Assembly: GCA_040216735.1 (NCBI GenBank)
Contig: JAVJOO010000004.1
Location: 433,396 to 497,395 of the forward strand
Length of the DNA stretch: 64,000 bases
Direction: 5' to 3'
Source of the DNA: Alphaproteobacteria bacterium
GTDB lineage: Bacteria > Pseudomonadota > Alphaproteobacteria > SHVP01
Part shown: positions 43,676 through 51,853 of the stretch, one piece after another
How positions within the stretch are numbered: the first letter of the stretch is position 1
Layout: each line of letters begins with the position of its first letter
The notes under the pieces: model-generated
Told to the model about the DNA's origin: nothing
Seen by the model: only the letters and a program-made list of their open reading frames with translations
Database searches by the model: none
Made by a program: the position numbers and the translations under genes

Positions 43676-45643
43676 TTAACCGTCTGCCGCGAGGGCCTGC
43701 GACAGATCGTGCATACGGTAGGGCTTGGGAAGAAATCGGTACTGGGAATTCGCGCGTCCAGGCGCAGCGGAACCGGCGCCACTGGCGTCGTAGCCGGAGG
43801 TCAACACGATCCGCATCGCGGGATGGGTCTGGCGCACCCGATCGGCAAGGTCGCGACCGTTCATTGCGCCCGGCAACATCACATCGGAAAAAAGGATGTC
43901 GTAGCGCTTGGCGCCGCTCAGGAGGTCTAGCGCCTCGCGCCCATCGGCGGCCACATCGAACTGATATCCCAGGGCCGCGATCATATCCCCGGCCATTTCG
44001 CGCAGGCCCTCGTTATCCTCCACAAGTAAGACCCGGCCCCGACCGTGTACGGGAACACCTGTTTCGTGCGGCGTATGCTTGGCATCCTTCGGAGCGATCG
44101 GCAGCGAAAGCGCCACTGTCGTGCCGCTGCCTTCCGTCGAGTCGATCGTCAGATCGCCCCCGCTTTGCTTGGCGAAGCCATACACCATGCTCAGGCCGAG
44201 CCCCGACCCGAGGCCAGGCGGCTTGGTGGTGAAGAACGGTTCGAGGACGGACTGGAGCAGCGCTTGGGGGATCCCGGTGCCTGTGTCGCGGACCGCAAGG
44301 CGAACCGACGCGGGGCCGTCGATGCGCGCCTCGATATCGATGCGGCCGCCCTCCGGCATCGCGTCCTGGGCGTTCAACGTCAGGTTAAGGAGTGCCGCTT
44401 CGAGTTGGGCGGGGTCGACAAAAACTGGCGGAAGATCGGCAGCCACCGAGGTATTCACCACGATGTTGCTCCGCAATGTACGGCCCAGTAATTCGTTGAT
44501 GTGAGCCACCGCCTCCGCCGGATGCACGACTTGAGGCTTGAGGACCTGTTTGCGAGCGAAGGACATCAACTGACGAACTAATGCCCGCCCCTGATCCAAG
44601 GCGCGAAGGGCGGTGCCGATGCGTCGTTGGGTCTCGGGCGAATCGATCAGCGTGTCCAACAGCTCAAGGTTGCCCTGCACGATCGTCAACAGGTTGTTGA
44701 AATCGTGCGCGACCCCACCGGTGAGCTGACCGACGGCCTCCATCCGCTGGGCTTGGCGCAGTGTCTCTTCGGCCGCATGCTGCTTGGTAACGTCGGTATG
44801 GATTGAGGCGACCTCGATCACGTCGCCGCCGGCATCGAACACCGGGAACTTGATCGACGACACCCGCCGCTCGGCGCCATCGGGAAAGGTCAGCGTATTC
44901 TCGCCCTTGACCGGGACGCCGTCGCGGGCGACCTGCCGGTCTAGTTCGCCGAACGCGGCGGCGGTCGGTTCGTCGTGGATCTCGGAACTGGTTCGGCCGA
45001 CGATGTCGGCTAATGGCTGGGCCATCCAATCGCAAAACATCCGGTTCGCATGGGTAAAACGCCCGTCGCGATCCTTGAACACGATGGCCGCCGGCGAATG
45101 CTCCAGAAATCCCTGGACCTTTTGCATCAGCGGTTTGACACGGCGGCTTTCCAGGAGGGTCATCACCTGATTGGACAGAACCTTCAACGCGTCCCGCTGC
45201 TGCGCCGTGAGCGTGCGCGGTTCGTGGTCGATGACGCACAGCGTGCCGACGGCGAACCCCTCCGCCGTAATCAACGGCGCGCCGGCGTAGGCGCGGACAT
45301 GGGGCGGCTCCACCACCAGGGGATTATCGGCAAAACGCGCGTCGAGGTGGGCGTCGGGAACTTCGAAGATAGAACTCTGGTTGATCGCATGACCGCAAAA
45401 CGAAACCGCCCGCGGCGTTTCGCGCGCGTCAAGGCCGAACCGCGCCTTGAACCATTGGCGCTCCCGATCGATCAAACTCACCAGGGCGATCGGGGTGCCG
45501 CAGACATACGCCGCCAACCGTACGATATCGTCGAACTGGCCCTCCGGCGGCGTGTCGAGGACATCCAGAAACGCCAACGCTTCTAGACGTGCCGCCTCAT
45601 TCTTGAGGGATGGGGGGGTCAGCATGGTGTCGTTGCGGCGCAT
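43676..45643 (-). CDS. hybrid sensor histidine kinase with GAF and PAS domains
   Basis: A 655-residue soluble kinase. Domains: GAF (about 15-175), PAS (about 185-300), HisKA with the H box in LTGGVAHDFNNLLTIV, HATPase (NLTLNAQDAMPEGG, DTGTGIP, GSGLGLSMVYG) and a C-terminal receiver (LLVEDNEG, phosphorylated Asp in LFSDVMLPG, Lys in FLPKPYR). There is no membrane segment, so it senses inside the cell. Starts at 45718, 45643 and 45625 are possible; none has a clear ribosome site, and 45643 is used. No response regulator is adjacent. The GAF has the ...FCGHAI... pattern seen in many cytoplasmic PAS/GAF kinases. Confidence 0.93.
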   Translation of the reverse strand: MRRNDTMLTPPSLKNEAARLEALAFLDVLDTPPEGQFDDIVRLAAYVCGTPIALVSLIDRERQWFKARFGLDARETPRAVSFCGHAINQSSIFEVPDAHLDARFADNPLVVEPPHVRAYAGAPLITAEGFAVGTLCVIDHEPRTLTAQQRDALKVLSNQVMTLLESRRVKPLMQKVQGFLEHSPAAIVFKDRDGRFTHANRMFCDWMAQPLADIVGRTSSEIHDEPTAAAFGELDRQVARDGVPVKGENTLTFPDGAERRVSSIKFPVFDAGGDVIEVASIHTDVTKQHAAEETLRQAQRMEAVGQLTGGVAHDFNNLLTIVQGNLELLDTLIDSPETQRRIGTALRALDQGRALVRQLMSFARKQVLKPQVVHPAEAVAHINELLGRTLRSNIVVNTSVAADLPPVFVDPAQLEAALLNLTLNAQDAMPEGGRIDIEARIDGPASVRLAVRDTGTGIPQALLQSVLEPFFTTKPPGLGSGLGLSMVYGFAKQSGGDLTIDSTEGSGTTVALSLPIAPKDAKHTPHETGVPVHGRGRVLLVEDNEGLREMAGDMIAALGYQFDVAADGREALDLLSGAKRYDILFSDVMLPGAMNGRDLADRVRQTHPAMRIVLTSGYDASGAGSAAPGRANSQYRFLPKPYRMHDLSQALAADG

Positions 45644-45722
45644 GGGATGGTCATGGGGCAGGAGATTGAACGATCCGAACGGCCGCTGTCCAGAAAGTGG
45701 GGCCCCAGCAATCTGCAAATCT

Positions 45723-45762
45723 CGGGGACACCGATTGTGATGACGGGGACAGCGAGTGTGAT
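45723..45762 (+). repeat. two tandem 19-base repeats
   Basis: CGGGGACACCGATTGTGAT (45723-45741) and CGGGGACAGCGAGTGTGAT (45744-45762) match at 17 of 19 bases with a 21-base period. They lie just upstream of the STGPRT-motif gene. The GGGGACA word followed by AT-rich bases resembles repeats near REP-associated elements, but no transposase is present. Confidence 0.65.
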
Positions 45763-45830
45763 TGGATTGCCGGCATGCCCGGGATTACGTGGGACGGGAC
45801 CTTTTTCCGCACACCGAAAGGACCGCCCCC

Positions 45831-46652
45831 ATGATCGTCTCCGACGCCAAGGCCGCCGCCAACCGCGCGAACGCCCAAGCCAGCACCGGTCCGCGCACGC
45901 GCGCCGGCAAAGCCGCGATCGCTCGCAACGCCCAAAGCCACGGACTCTATGGCACGAGCACGCCCGACACGGGCGAGGACCGCGCCGCTTTCGACAATCT
46001 CTACGAAGACCTGCGCATCCGCTTTGCCCCCGACGGGGTCGCCGAGACTGCCCTGGTGGCGCGTTTGGCAACCGTCATGTGGCGTCTCACCCGAGTTGCC
46101 GCAGCGGAGAATGCGATCTACGCCGCCCACGAGCTGGATTTCGCCCCTGCCAACGACGACCTCGACGACAGCGGTGCGGTCGCGGTCGATTTGCCCCAAC
46201 TGTGGGGCCGTGCCCATGCCGCCGGCGGGATCGATTCGGCGATCGCCCGGATCAACCGGCACGAAGCGCACCTCCAGCGGATGCAGCAGCGCACCCTCGA
46301 CATGCTCATGGCACTCCAGGGGTTACGCGATGGCGTCGATCCGGTGACTGCCACCAAGGTCAACGCCCGGGCCCAAGCGAGATCGGCCCCAGCGATGCCG
46401 GACAAAGCGAAACCCGACCCATCGAGACCCTGGGTTACTGGGGTGCCGACTGAAGAACCCGAGGAGATGGACACCGAGCAATTTTTCACGGCAATCGGTC
46501 CGGTCCTGGCGGAGTACAACGAGATTGTCGGCCCGGAAAACGCGATTCATTTTTTTCGCGGCCGCCTCCCCGAGGGCATCGAGGACGCAGGACCAGCCGA
46601 GGGGGGGACCGTCGTCGACGAATTCGCCAAACCGGGGGACACGGATCGCTAG
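45831..46652 (+). CDS. STGPRT-motif protein of unknown function
   Basis: A 273-residue protein starting MIVSDAKAAANRANAQASTG and continuing PRTRAGKAAIARNAQSHGLY. The NRxNAxxSTGPRTxxGKxxxxxNAxxHGLY signature defines a widespread uncharacterised family, often found in repeat copies within a genome. The middle is helical with regularly spaced arginines, and the end is acidic. No enzyme motif is visible. Flanking sequence holds short repeats (45723-45762) and a GGGACGGxACCTTTT word on each side (about 45791 and 46664). AAAGGA lies eleven bases before the ATG. Confidence 0.78.
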   Translation: MIVSDAKAAANRANAQASTGPRTRAGKAAIARNAQSHGLYGTSTPDTGEDRAAFDNLYEDLRIRFAPDGVAETALVARLATVMWRLTRVAAAENAIYAAHELDFAPANDDLDDSGAVAVDLPQLWGRAHAAGGIDSAIARINRHEAHLQRMQQRTLDMLMALQGLRDGVDPVTATKVNARAQARSAPAMPDKAKPDPSRPWVTGVPTEEPEEMDTEQFFTAIGPVLAEYNEIVGPENAIHFFRGRLPEGIEDAGPAEGGTVVDEFAKPGDTDR

Positions 46653-46910
46653 GGCAGGGGACGGACCTTTTCGCCCGGCGCGAAACCGAGGAAATCCGCG
46701 CGAGTTGGCTTTGTTTCGGCGGAAAGCATGTATTTGAAAGGGGCCACTCCAGTGAGCGATTGCCAACCGACGTGAGACCCAATGGGCCCCTAAACGGGTG
46801 TGGCGCGCGAGTCGCCTCGCCCCCAACGCTGCCTTGTTCGCGGCGCGCCCGGTCGTTCCACCGAACACGAAGGGCGATTTGTCCGCGCCGTTGCGCTATA
46901 GGTTCGCGCC

Positions 46911-47450
46911 ATGATTTTTCGCCGTAAACCGCCGGGTTGGAACGACGACCGGGTCAGCGCCCATCCGCTAGCCGAAGACGACATCGGCGAGTTGAAGTTG
47001 CCCAAACTCGTGGCCCAACCGCCCGCCGTCTTCCTGAGCGCGATGATCGCCAGTCTGGCGCTCGACCAGTTCGTTCAGCCGCTCTCGCTCGGCTTGGGTT
47101 GGGTCGGCGGCGTCGCGGGATTACTGCTGGCCGTGGGCGGCATCGCGTTGACCATGTCGGCGATGCAGGCCTATCGCAAAGCCGCAAGCTCGCCCGATCC
47201 GCATCACATGCCGTCGGCGCTCGTCGAAACGGGTCCCTACGCCCGTACCCGCAACCCGCTGTACCTCGGCACGCTGTTGTTGATGCTGGGATTCGGCGTG
47301 GGCGCCAATATGCCGTGGGTCTTGATCGCGGCGGTACCGGTGATGCTCGTCATTCACGTCGGCGTGGTCCTGCGCGAAGAGGCCTACCTCGACGATGTGT
47401 TCGGCGACCGCTACCGGGCTTACCGCGCCCGCGTCCGCCGCTGGGTGTAG
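46911..47450 (+). CDS. isoprenylcysteine methyltransferase-like membrane protein
   Basis: A 179-residue membrane protein of the ICMT/phospholipid methyltransferase-like family. The SAM-binding end is visible as LVETGPYARTRNPLYLGTLL and REEAYLDDVFGDRYRAYRAR. Helices are predicted at about 36-55, 63-83, 117-150. In bacteria such proteins methylate lipids or are uncharacterised. It is followed 19 bases later by the aminotransferase gene. The region 46653-46910 before it holds no gene. Confidence 0.88.
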   Translation: MIFRRKPPGWNDDRVSAHPLAEDDIGELKLPKLVAQPPAVFLSAMIASLALDQFVQPLSLGLGWVGGVAGLLLAVGGIALTMSAMQAYRKAASSPDPHHMPSALVETGPYARTRNPLYLGTLLLMLGFGVGANMPWVLIAAVPVMLVIHVGVVLREEAYLDDVFGDRYRAYRARVRRWV

Positions 47451-47469
47451 CCAACCGGAAAGAGCTTAG

Positions 47470-48630
47470 ATGAAACCAGCCAACTCCGTTCTCTCTTCCT
47501 TCGGCACAACGATTTTCGAGGTCATGTCGCGCCTCGCGATCGAGCACAAATCGGTCAATCTCGGTCAGGGGTTCCCGGATGGGAACGGGCCTGACGATGT
47601 ACGCGCCGTCGCCCACGAAGCGTTGGACGACGCGCCTAACCAGTATCCGCCGATGATGGGCGTTCCGGCGCTTCGCCAAGCCGTCGCGGCCCACGACAAA
47701 CGCTTCTACGACATCGACGTCGATTGGCAGCACGAAACGATCGTGGCATCGGGGGCGACCGAGGTCCTCGCGGCGGCGCTTTTCGGCCTGCTGGACCGGG
47801 GCGATGAGATCGTCATGTTCGAACCGCTATACGATTCCTACATACCGATCGCCCAGTTGGCGGGTGCGACGGTCAAGCTCGTCCGTCTCCAGCCGCCGGA
47901 TTGGCGGGTGCCGCTGGACGAGCTCGCGGCGGCGTTTGGACCCAAGACCAAAGCAATCCTGATCAACTCACCGCTCAATCCAGCCGGAAAAGTCTTCACT
48001 CGGGCGGAACTCGAGGCAGTCGCCGATCTCGTCCAACGGCACGATGCCTATGCTATTTGCGACGAGGTCTACGAGCACATCGTTTTCGACGGTACGCCGC
48101 ACGTTCCTCTGATGACGCTTCCGGGCATGCGCGAGCGCTGCATCCGAATTGGCTCGGCCGGGAAGACCTTTTCGCTGACCGGCTGGAAAGTGGGGTACGG
48201 CACCGCCGCGCCCGAGGTCATGGCACCGGTCGCAAAAGCCCACCAATTCCTCACCTTCACCACGCCGCCCAATCTCCAGCGCGCCGTTGCCTACGGTCTA
48301 GCCAAGGAAGACGCCTACTTCGCGGCGCTCAGCGGCGACATGCAGGCCAGCCGGGACCGTTTGGCCAAGGGCCTAACGGAGATCGGCTTTGCAGTCGCGC
48401 CGTGTCAGGGGACCTACTTCCTCAACGCAGATTTCCGCCCCCTCGGGTTCATGGGGAGCGATGAAGAGTTTTGCCGGCATATTACCGTTGAGGCTGGCGT
48501 CACCGGCGTCCCGGTCAGTGCCTTCTACATGGGTGGCGACGGGCCCGCGCATTTTGCCCGGTTCTGCTTTTGTAAAGAGGACGCCACGATCGACGCGGCG
48601 CTAGAGCGCCTAAAAGCCCACTTTTCTTAA
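47470..48630 (+). CDS. PLP aminotransferase, kynurenine/methionine aminotransferase type
   Basis: A 386-residue class I/II aminotransferase. It has VNLGQGFPDGNGPDDV, NQYPPMMGVPALRQAVA, ASGATEVLAAALF, INSPLNPAGKVF and the PLP lysine in SAGKTFSLTGWKVGYG. The GQGFPD and NQY motifs put it with the methionine/kynurenine/glutamine transaminase group (YbdL-like). The start ATG 47470 is preceded by GGAAAGAG. The physiological substrate is open. Confidence 0.93.
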   Translation: MKPANSVLSSFGTTIFEVMSRLAIEHKSVNLGQGFPDGNGPDDVRAVAHEALDDAPNQYPPMMGVPALRQAVAAHDKRFYDIDVDWQHETIVASGATEVLAAALFGLLDRGDEIVMFEPLYDSYIPIAQLAGATVKLVRLQPPDWRVPLDELAAAFGPKTKAILINSPLNPAGKVFTRAELEAVADLVQRHDAYAICDEVYEHIVFDGTPHVPLMTLPGMRERCIRIGSAGKTFSLTGWKVGYGTAAPEVMAPVAKAHQFLTFTTPPNLQRAVAYGLAKEDAYFAALSGDMQASRDRLAKGLTEIGFAVAPCQGTYFLNADFRPLGFMGSDEEFCRHITVEAGVTGVPVSAFYMGGDGPAHFARFCFCKEDATIDAALERLKAHFS

Positions 48631-48786
48631 GTTTTCCTGAGTTGGCGTATCGTGGTGCGCCGAGTGGACGCTTGGGAGGAATCCGGACCCGATACGCAAT
48701 TGCCCGTATTTTGTTGAGCGCCGACGCGGGGTATACCGTTCCAACGAACCTTTTTTTGAGCCTTGCGTGGGCTAGGAGGACAGGCG

Positions 48787-49296
48787 ATGACGACAGAGTC
48801 CTATGCCAAAGAAGATCACCGCGAAGCGGTCAACAACGCCGAGCGGGCAACTGCGCAGTTCATCGCCTTTCAGGTCGACGACCGGGAATACGGGATCGAC
48901 ATCCTGTCGGTACGCGAAATTCGCGGCTGGTCGCCGGTTACCGGTGTCCCGAACTCGCCAAATGAGGTTCTCGGGATCGTCAATTTGCGCGGCGCGATCG
49001 TGCCCATCATCGACCTCAAAGCCTGTTTCGGTGACGGCACCACGGACATTGCCAAATCGAATGTCGTCGTGATTGTACGGATCGAACACCACGTGGTCGG
49101 ACTTGTCGTCGATGCGGTTTCGGACATTCTCTCGGTCAACCCGAGTGCCATCCAACCGATGCCGGAACTGCAAGGCGGCGGCGCCAAGCTCGTCCCGCAG
49201 ATCATCAACTACGAAGGGCGGCTCCTCGGGGTTCTGGATCTCAGCCGGATCATGGACCTGGACAAGCTTGAAGGGGTCGCCGCGACCGTACAGTAA
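48787..49296 (+). CDS. cheW: CheW chemotaxis coupling protein
   Basis: A 169-residue scaffold linking chemoreceptors to CheA. The CheW fold reads TAQFIAFQVDDREYGIDILS, REIRGWSPVTGVPNSPNEV, LGIVNLRGAIVPIIDLK, and VDAVSDILSV. The start MTTESYAKED has GAGGA ten bases upstream. No receptor, CheA or CheY gene is adjacent, so it is an isolated copy. A motility role is consistent with the stator genes at 53.5-55.2 kb. Confidence 0.96.
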   Translation: MTTESYAKEDHREAVNNAERATAQFIAFQVDDREYGIDILSVREIRGWSPVTGVPNSPNEVLGIVNLRGAIVPIIDLKACFGDGTTDIAKSNVVVIVRIEHHVVGLVVDAVSDILSVNPSAIQPMPELQGGGAKLVPQIINYEGRLLGVLDLSRIMDLDKLEGVAATVQ

Positions 49297-49367
49297 CGGA
49301 CCATTCTTGACGGCTTCCCACCGGTCGGGCAAATAAGGCGCCCGGGCCAGTCCCGGTCGGTCTTGTG

Positions 49368-49444
49368 GTGGGCGTAGCTCAGTTGGTCAGAGCGCCGGGT
49401 TGTGGTCCCGGAGGTCGGGGGTTCGAGACCCCTCGCTCACCCCA
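49368..49444 (+). tRNA. tRNA-His (GTG anticodon)
   Basis: All parts fold: acceptor GTGGGCG with CGCTCAC, D arm GCTCAGTTGGTCAGAGC, anticodon stem CCGGG/CCCGG with loop TTGTGGT (anticodon at 49402-49404), and the T arm GGGGGTTCGAGACCCC. The discriminator is C (49441) and CCA is encoded. The extra G typical of tRNA-His would be 49367, paired with C 49441. Confidence 0.97.
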
Positions 49445-49547
49445 TTCCGCAGTGGCCGCCGGCGCGCCAAAGTGGGCCGGCCGACGCATCCACTTACGTG
49501 GGACTACCGCCTAGACCGGGGCGCGATCAGACTGCGAGGAGACCGCC

Positions 49548-51131
49548 TTGACCACGTCGATCCGCCACGAAGTGATGATTTTCCTGACGGGGGCCGCGGT
49601 CCTCGCCCTTGAAGTTCTCGCCTCCCGCATTCTCACGCCCTATTTCGGAGTCAGCCTGTTCATCTGGGCCGGCATTCTCTCGATCACGCTAACCTTCTTA
49701 GCGGTCGGTTATTACGGCGGCAGCATTCTCAGCAAGCGGCTCAGTCAGTCGTCATTGGAATTCGCCTACCTCGCCGCGCCGGCGGCGGCCGCCCTGGCGA
49801 TTGCCCTTGGTGCCGCGGCTTATCCGGTGTTGTTTCCGCTCCTGACCGGCGCGAACCTCGTGTTCGCGAGCTTCCTCGGCAGCGCCATTCTCCTCGCGTT
49901 CCCTTTGGTGGCGCTCTCGGGCATGAACCCGTTACTGGTTGCCCTGCAACGCGGGCGGGACGATCGCGGCGACGGCGGCGCCGGGCGCGTGTTCTTCGTC
50001 AGCACCATCGGCTCGGTCGCCGGCGTCCTGGCCACGGCCTTTCTCTTCATTCCGCTCATGCGCAACTATACCGGCGTCCTGTTCCTGGCCCTGGCGCTCT
50101 GCGCCCTCGTTCTGATCTACACCGCCGCATCGAAGGGCCTTACGGGGCGGCAGCGCGCGTGGCTGTTCGGCGGCACGGCGATCGCAATCGTTGTTGCCGG
50201 TGCCCTTTTGCTGGGGCAGCAGCGCTACCTCCAAATGGTCGGCGGCAAGCCCGACTTCGAATTTGAAATCAAGGCCGAGTACACCTCGGTCTTCGGCAAC
50301 ATCAAGATCATCGAACTGACCCCCCGGACAATCGGCGCCGAACCGCTTGTTGCCTTTCTACAGGACGGATTGGTGCAGAACCGGGCGCTCGGCGATGGAT
50401 CGTCGATTTCGCTCTATACCTATTTCTTGGAATCGATTCCCTTCGCCTTCCGCACCGATCCGAAAAGCGCTCTGATTTTAGGGCTCGGGGCAGGGATCGT
50501 TCCCCGCAACCTCCAGGCGGACGGCCTCGACGTGACCGTGGTCGAGATCAACCGCGACGCTCTCCGCGCCGCGCGCGAGTACTTTCGCTTCGACAGCGAT
50601 CTCGTCGATGTCCGCATCGAAGATGCCCGCACCTACGTTCGCCACTGCGGCCGGACCTACGATGTCGCCATTGTCGACTTGTTTCACGGTGACAACACGC
50701 CCGATTATTTGATGACCCACGAATTCTTCGCCGATTTGGCGAAGTGCATGGACCGAGACTCGGTCCTCGTGATCAACGCGTTTTTCGATTCGCAGGACGA
50801 GCGTCCCAATCAACGGGTGCGGGCCACGATCGCTTCGGTATTTCCGGAGTTGTTCGAGTTTCGCTCGCCCGACGGGGCGGCGTATTTGGCGGCGGCGAAG
50901 GTCGATCTCGGCGCGCCCGATCCTTTGCGTCCCACCCAGTTGCCGGCTTTCTTGCGCCAAAACTTCAGTATTGCGGCCGGCAACGTCCACCGGATCGATG
51001 CGGCGGCAATTCAAGGCGTTCCGCCCATTACCGACGATCACAACGTCTTCAAGGTTCTCTTTTCCAGCGCCGACCGCCGGTTGCGGCGCAACCTGGCGGA
51101 CGGCCTGCCGCTTCAGTTTCTGGTCAACTGA
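49548..51131 (+). CDS. membrane-fused spermidine synthase-like protein
   Basis: A 527-residue protein with an N-terminal membrane domain of about six to seven helices (residues 8-225) fused to a spermidine-synthase-like methyltransferase fold (about 255-450). The start is TTG 49548 with GAGGAGA five bases upstream. The Rossmann glycine loop reads SALILGLGAGIVPRNL, the acidic site VVEINRDAL, and DARTYVR and IVDLFHGDNTP follow. DLFHGDNTP corresponds to the aminopropyltransferase D-x-x-x catalytic region, but changes there leave polyamine synthesis unproven. Such fused proteins are common and mostly uncharacterised. Confidence 0.88.
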   Translation: MTTSIRHEVMIFLTGAAVLALEVLASRILTPYFGVSLFIWAGILSITLTFLAVGYYGGSILSKRLSQSSLEFAYLAAPAAAALAIALGAAAYPVLFPLLTGANLVFASFLGSAILLAFPLVALSGMNPLLVALQRGRDDRGDGGAGRVFFVSTIGSVAGVLATAFLFIPLMRNYTGVLFLALALCALVLIYTAASKGLTGRQRAWLFGGTAIAIVVAGALLLGQQRYLQMVGGKPDFEFEIKAEYTSVFGNIKIIELTPRTIGAEPLVAFLQDGLVQNRALGDGSSISLYTYFLESIPFAFRTDPKSALILGLGAGIVPRNLQADGLDVTVVEINRDALRAAREYFRFDSDLVDVRIEDARTYVRHCGRTYDVAIVDLFHGDNTPDYLMTHEFFADLAKCMDRDSVLVINAFFDSQDERPNQRVRATIASVFPELFEFRSPDGAAYLAAAKVDLGAPDPLRPTQLPAFLRQNFSIAAGNVHRIDAAAIQGVPPITDDHNVFKVLFSSADRRLRRNLADGLPLQFLVN

Positions 51132-51816
51132 TCCGCGAAGTGGCGATCACGAAGGATCGCCGGGCCACAGAACCGACCGACCGCAGCGAGAGGTAAAGGT
51201 GAGTGAGGGTGGGGATCATCGCCGATAACCCCATCACGATCCCGAAGTAGATATTCTTGAGTTCATCCCGGCCCGTCGGGTCTTGCAGGGCGCGCACGAG
51301 CCGGTCTTGATACACGCTGCCGCGCTCAGCCAACGACTCAGGCGCCATACCGACGACACTGACGAGCCACCCCGAGACCGAGAACACGAACAGCACCCAC
51401 AACGTCGCGAGCCCGGCAACGACCCCGTCTACACTCAGATGTGTCGCATAGGACAGGTTCGAGGTCCTTGTTAGCGCCCGGCGCACCATGTAGAGCGTGA
51501 CGAATAGCGAAAGCGAATCGAATACGGCGCCGAGGAGGCCGACCGGCACCTGCACCCAGAAATAGTGAACGCGTTCCGGCCCAAAGGCGACTTCGGGAAA
51601 CGCCGTCACCATCGCGATCCAATAGCAAAGAACGTTCAAACCGACGAAAAATAGGAAGAGCTTGGCGTAGAAGTATTTGGTCCTGTTTCGCCTATCCTCG
51701 AGGGTGCCAAGCAACGCCGCAAGCCTGGCGCGCCAAAGTTCCATAACATTGCGCTTCGCGTCCGGATCGATGGATGCGTCGCGTAGTTGGATTCGTTGCC
51801 CGAAGTCGTGCTGCAT
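51124..51816 (-). CDS. four-helix membrane protein of unknown function
   Basis: A 230-residue protein with a charged N-terminal region and four predicted helices (near FYAKLFLFFVGLNVLCYWIA, VPVGLLGAVFDSLSLFVTLY, VAGLATLWVLFVFSVSGWLV and FGIVMGLSAMIPTLTHLYL). No family is recognised. ATG 51816 is used; a TTG at 51852, two bases after the pentapeptide-repeat stop, would add twelve residues. The tight spacing makes it the downstream partner of the second pentapeptide-repeat gene. The last eight bases overlap the convergent gene's end. Confidence 0.72.
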   Translation of the reverse strand: MQHDFGQRIQLRDASIDPDAKRNVMELWRARLAALLGTLEDRRNRTKYFYAKLFLFFVGLNVLCYWIAMVTAFPEVAFGPERVHYFWVQVPVGLLGAVFDSLSLFVTLYMVRRALTRTSNLSYATHLSVDGVVAGLATLWVLFVFSVSGWLVSVVGMAPESLAERGSVYQDRLVRALQDPTGRDELKNIYFGIVMGLSAMIPTLTHLYLSLRSVGSVARRSFVIATSRIS

Positions 51817-51853
51817 TGTCTTGCGCCGCGCGTGTGTCCAATACCTGAGCAAC

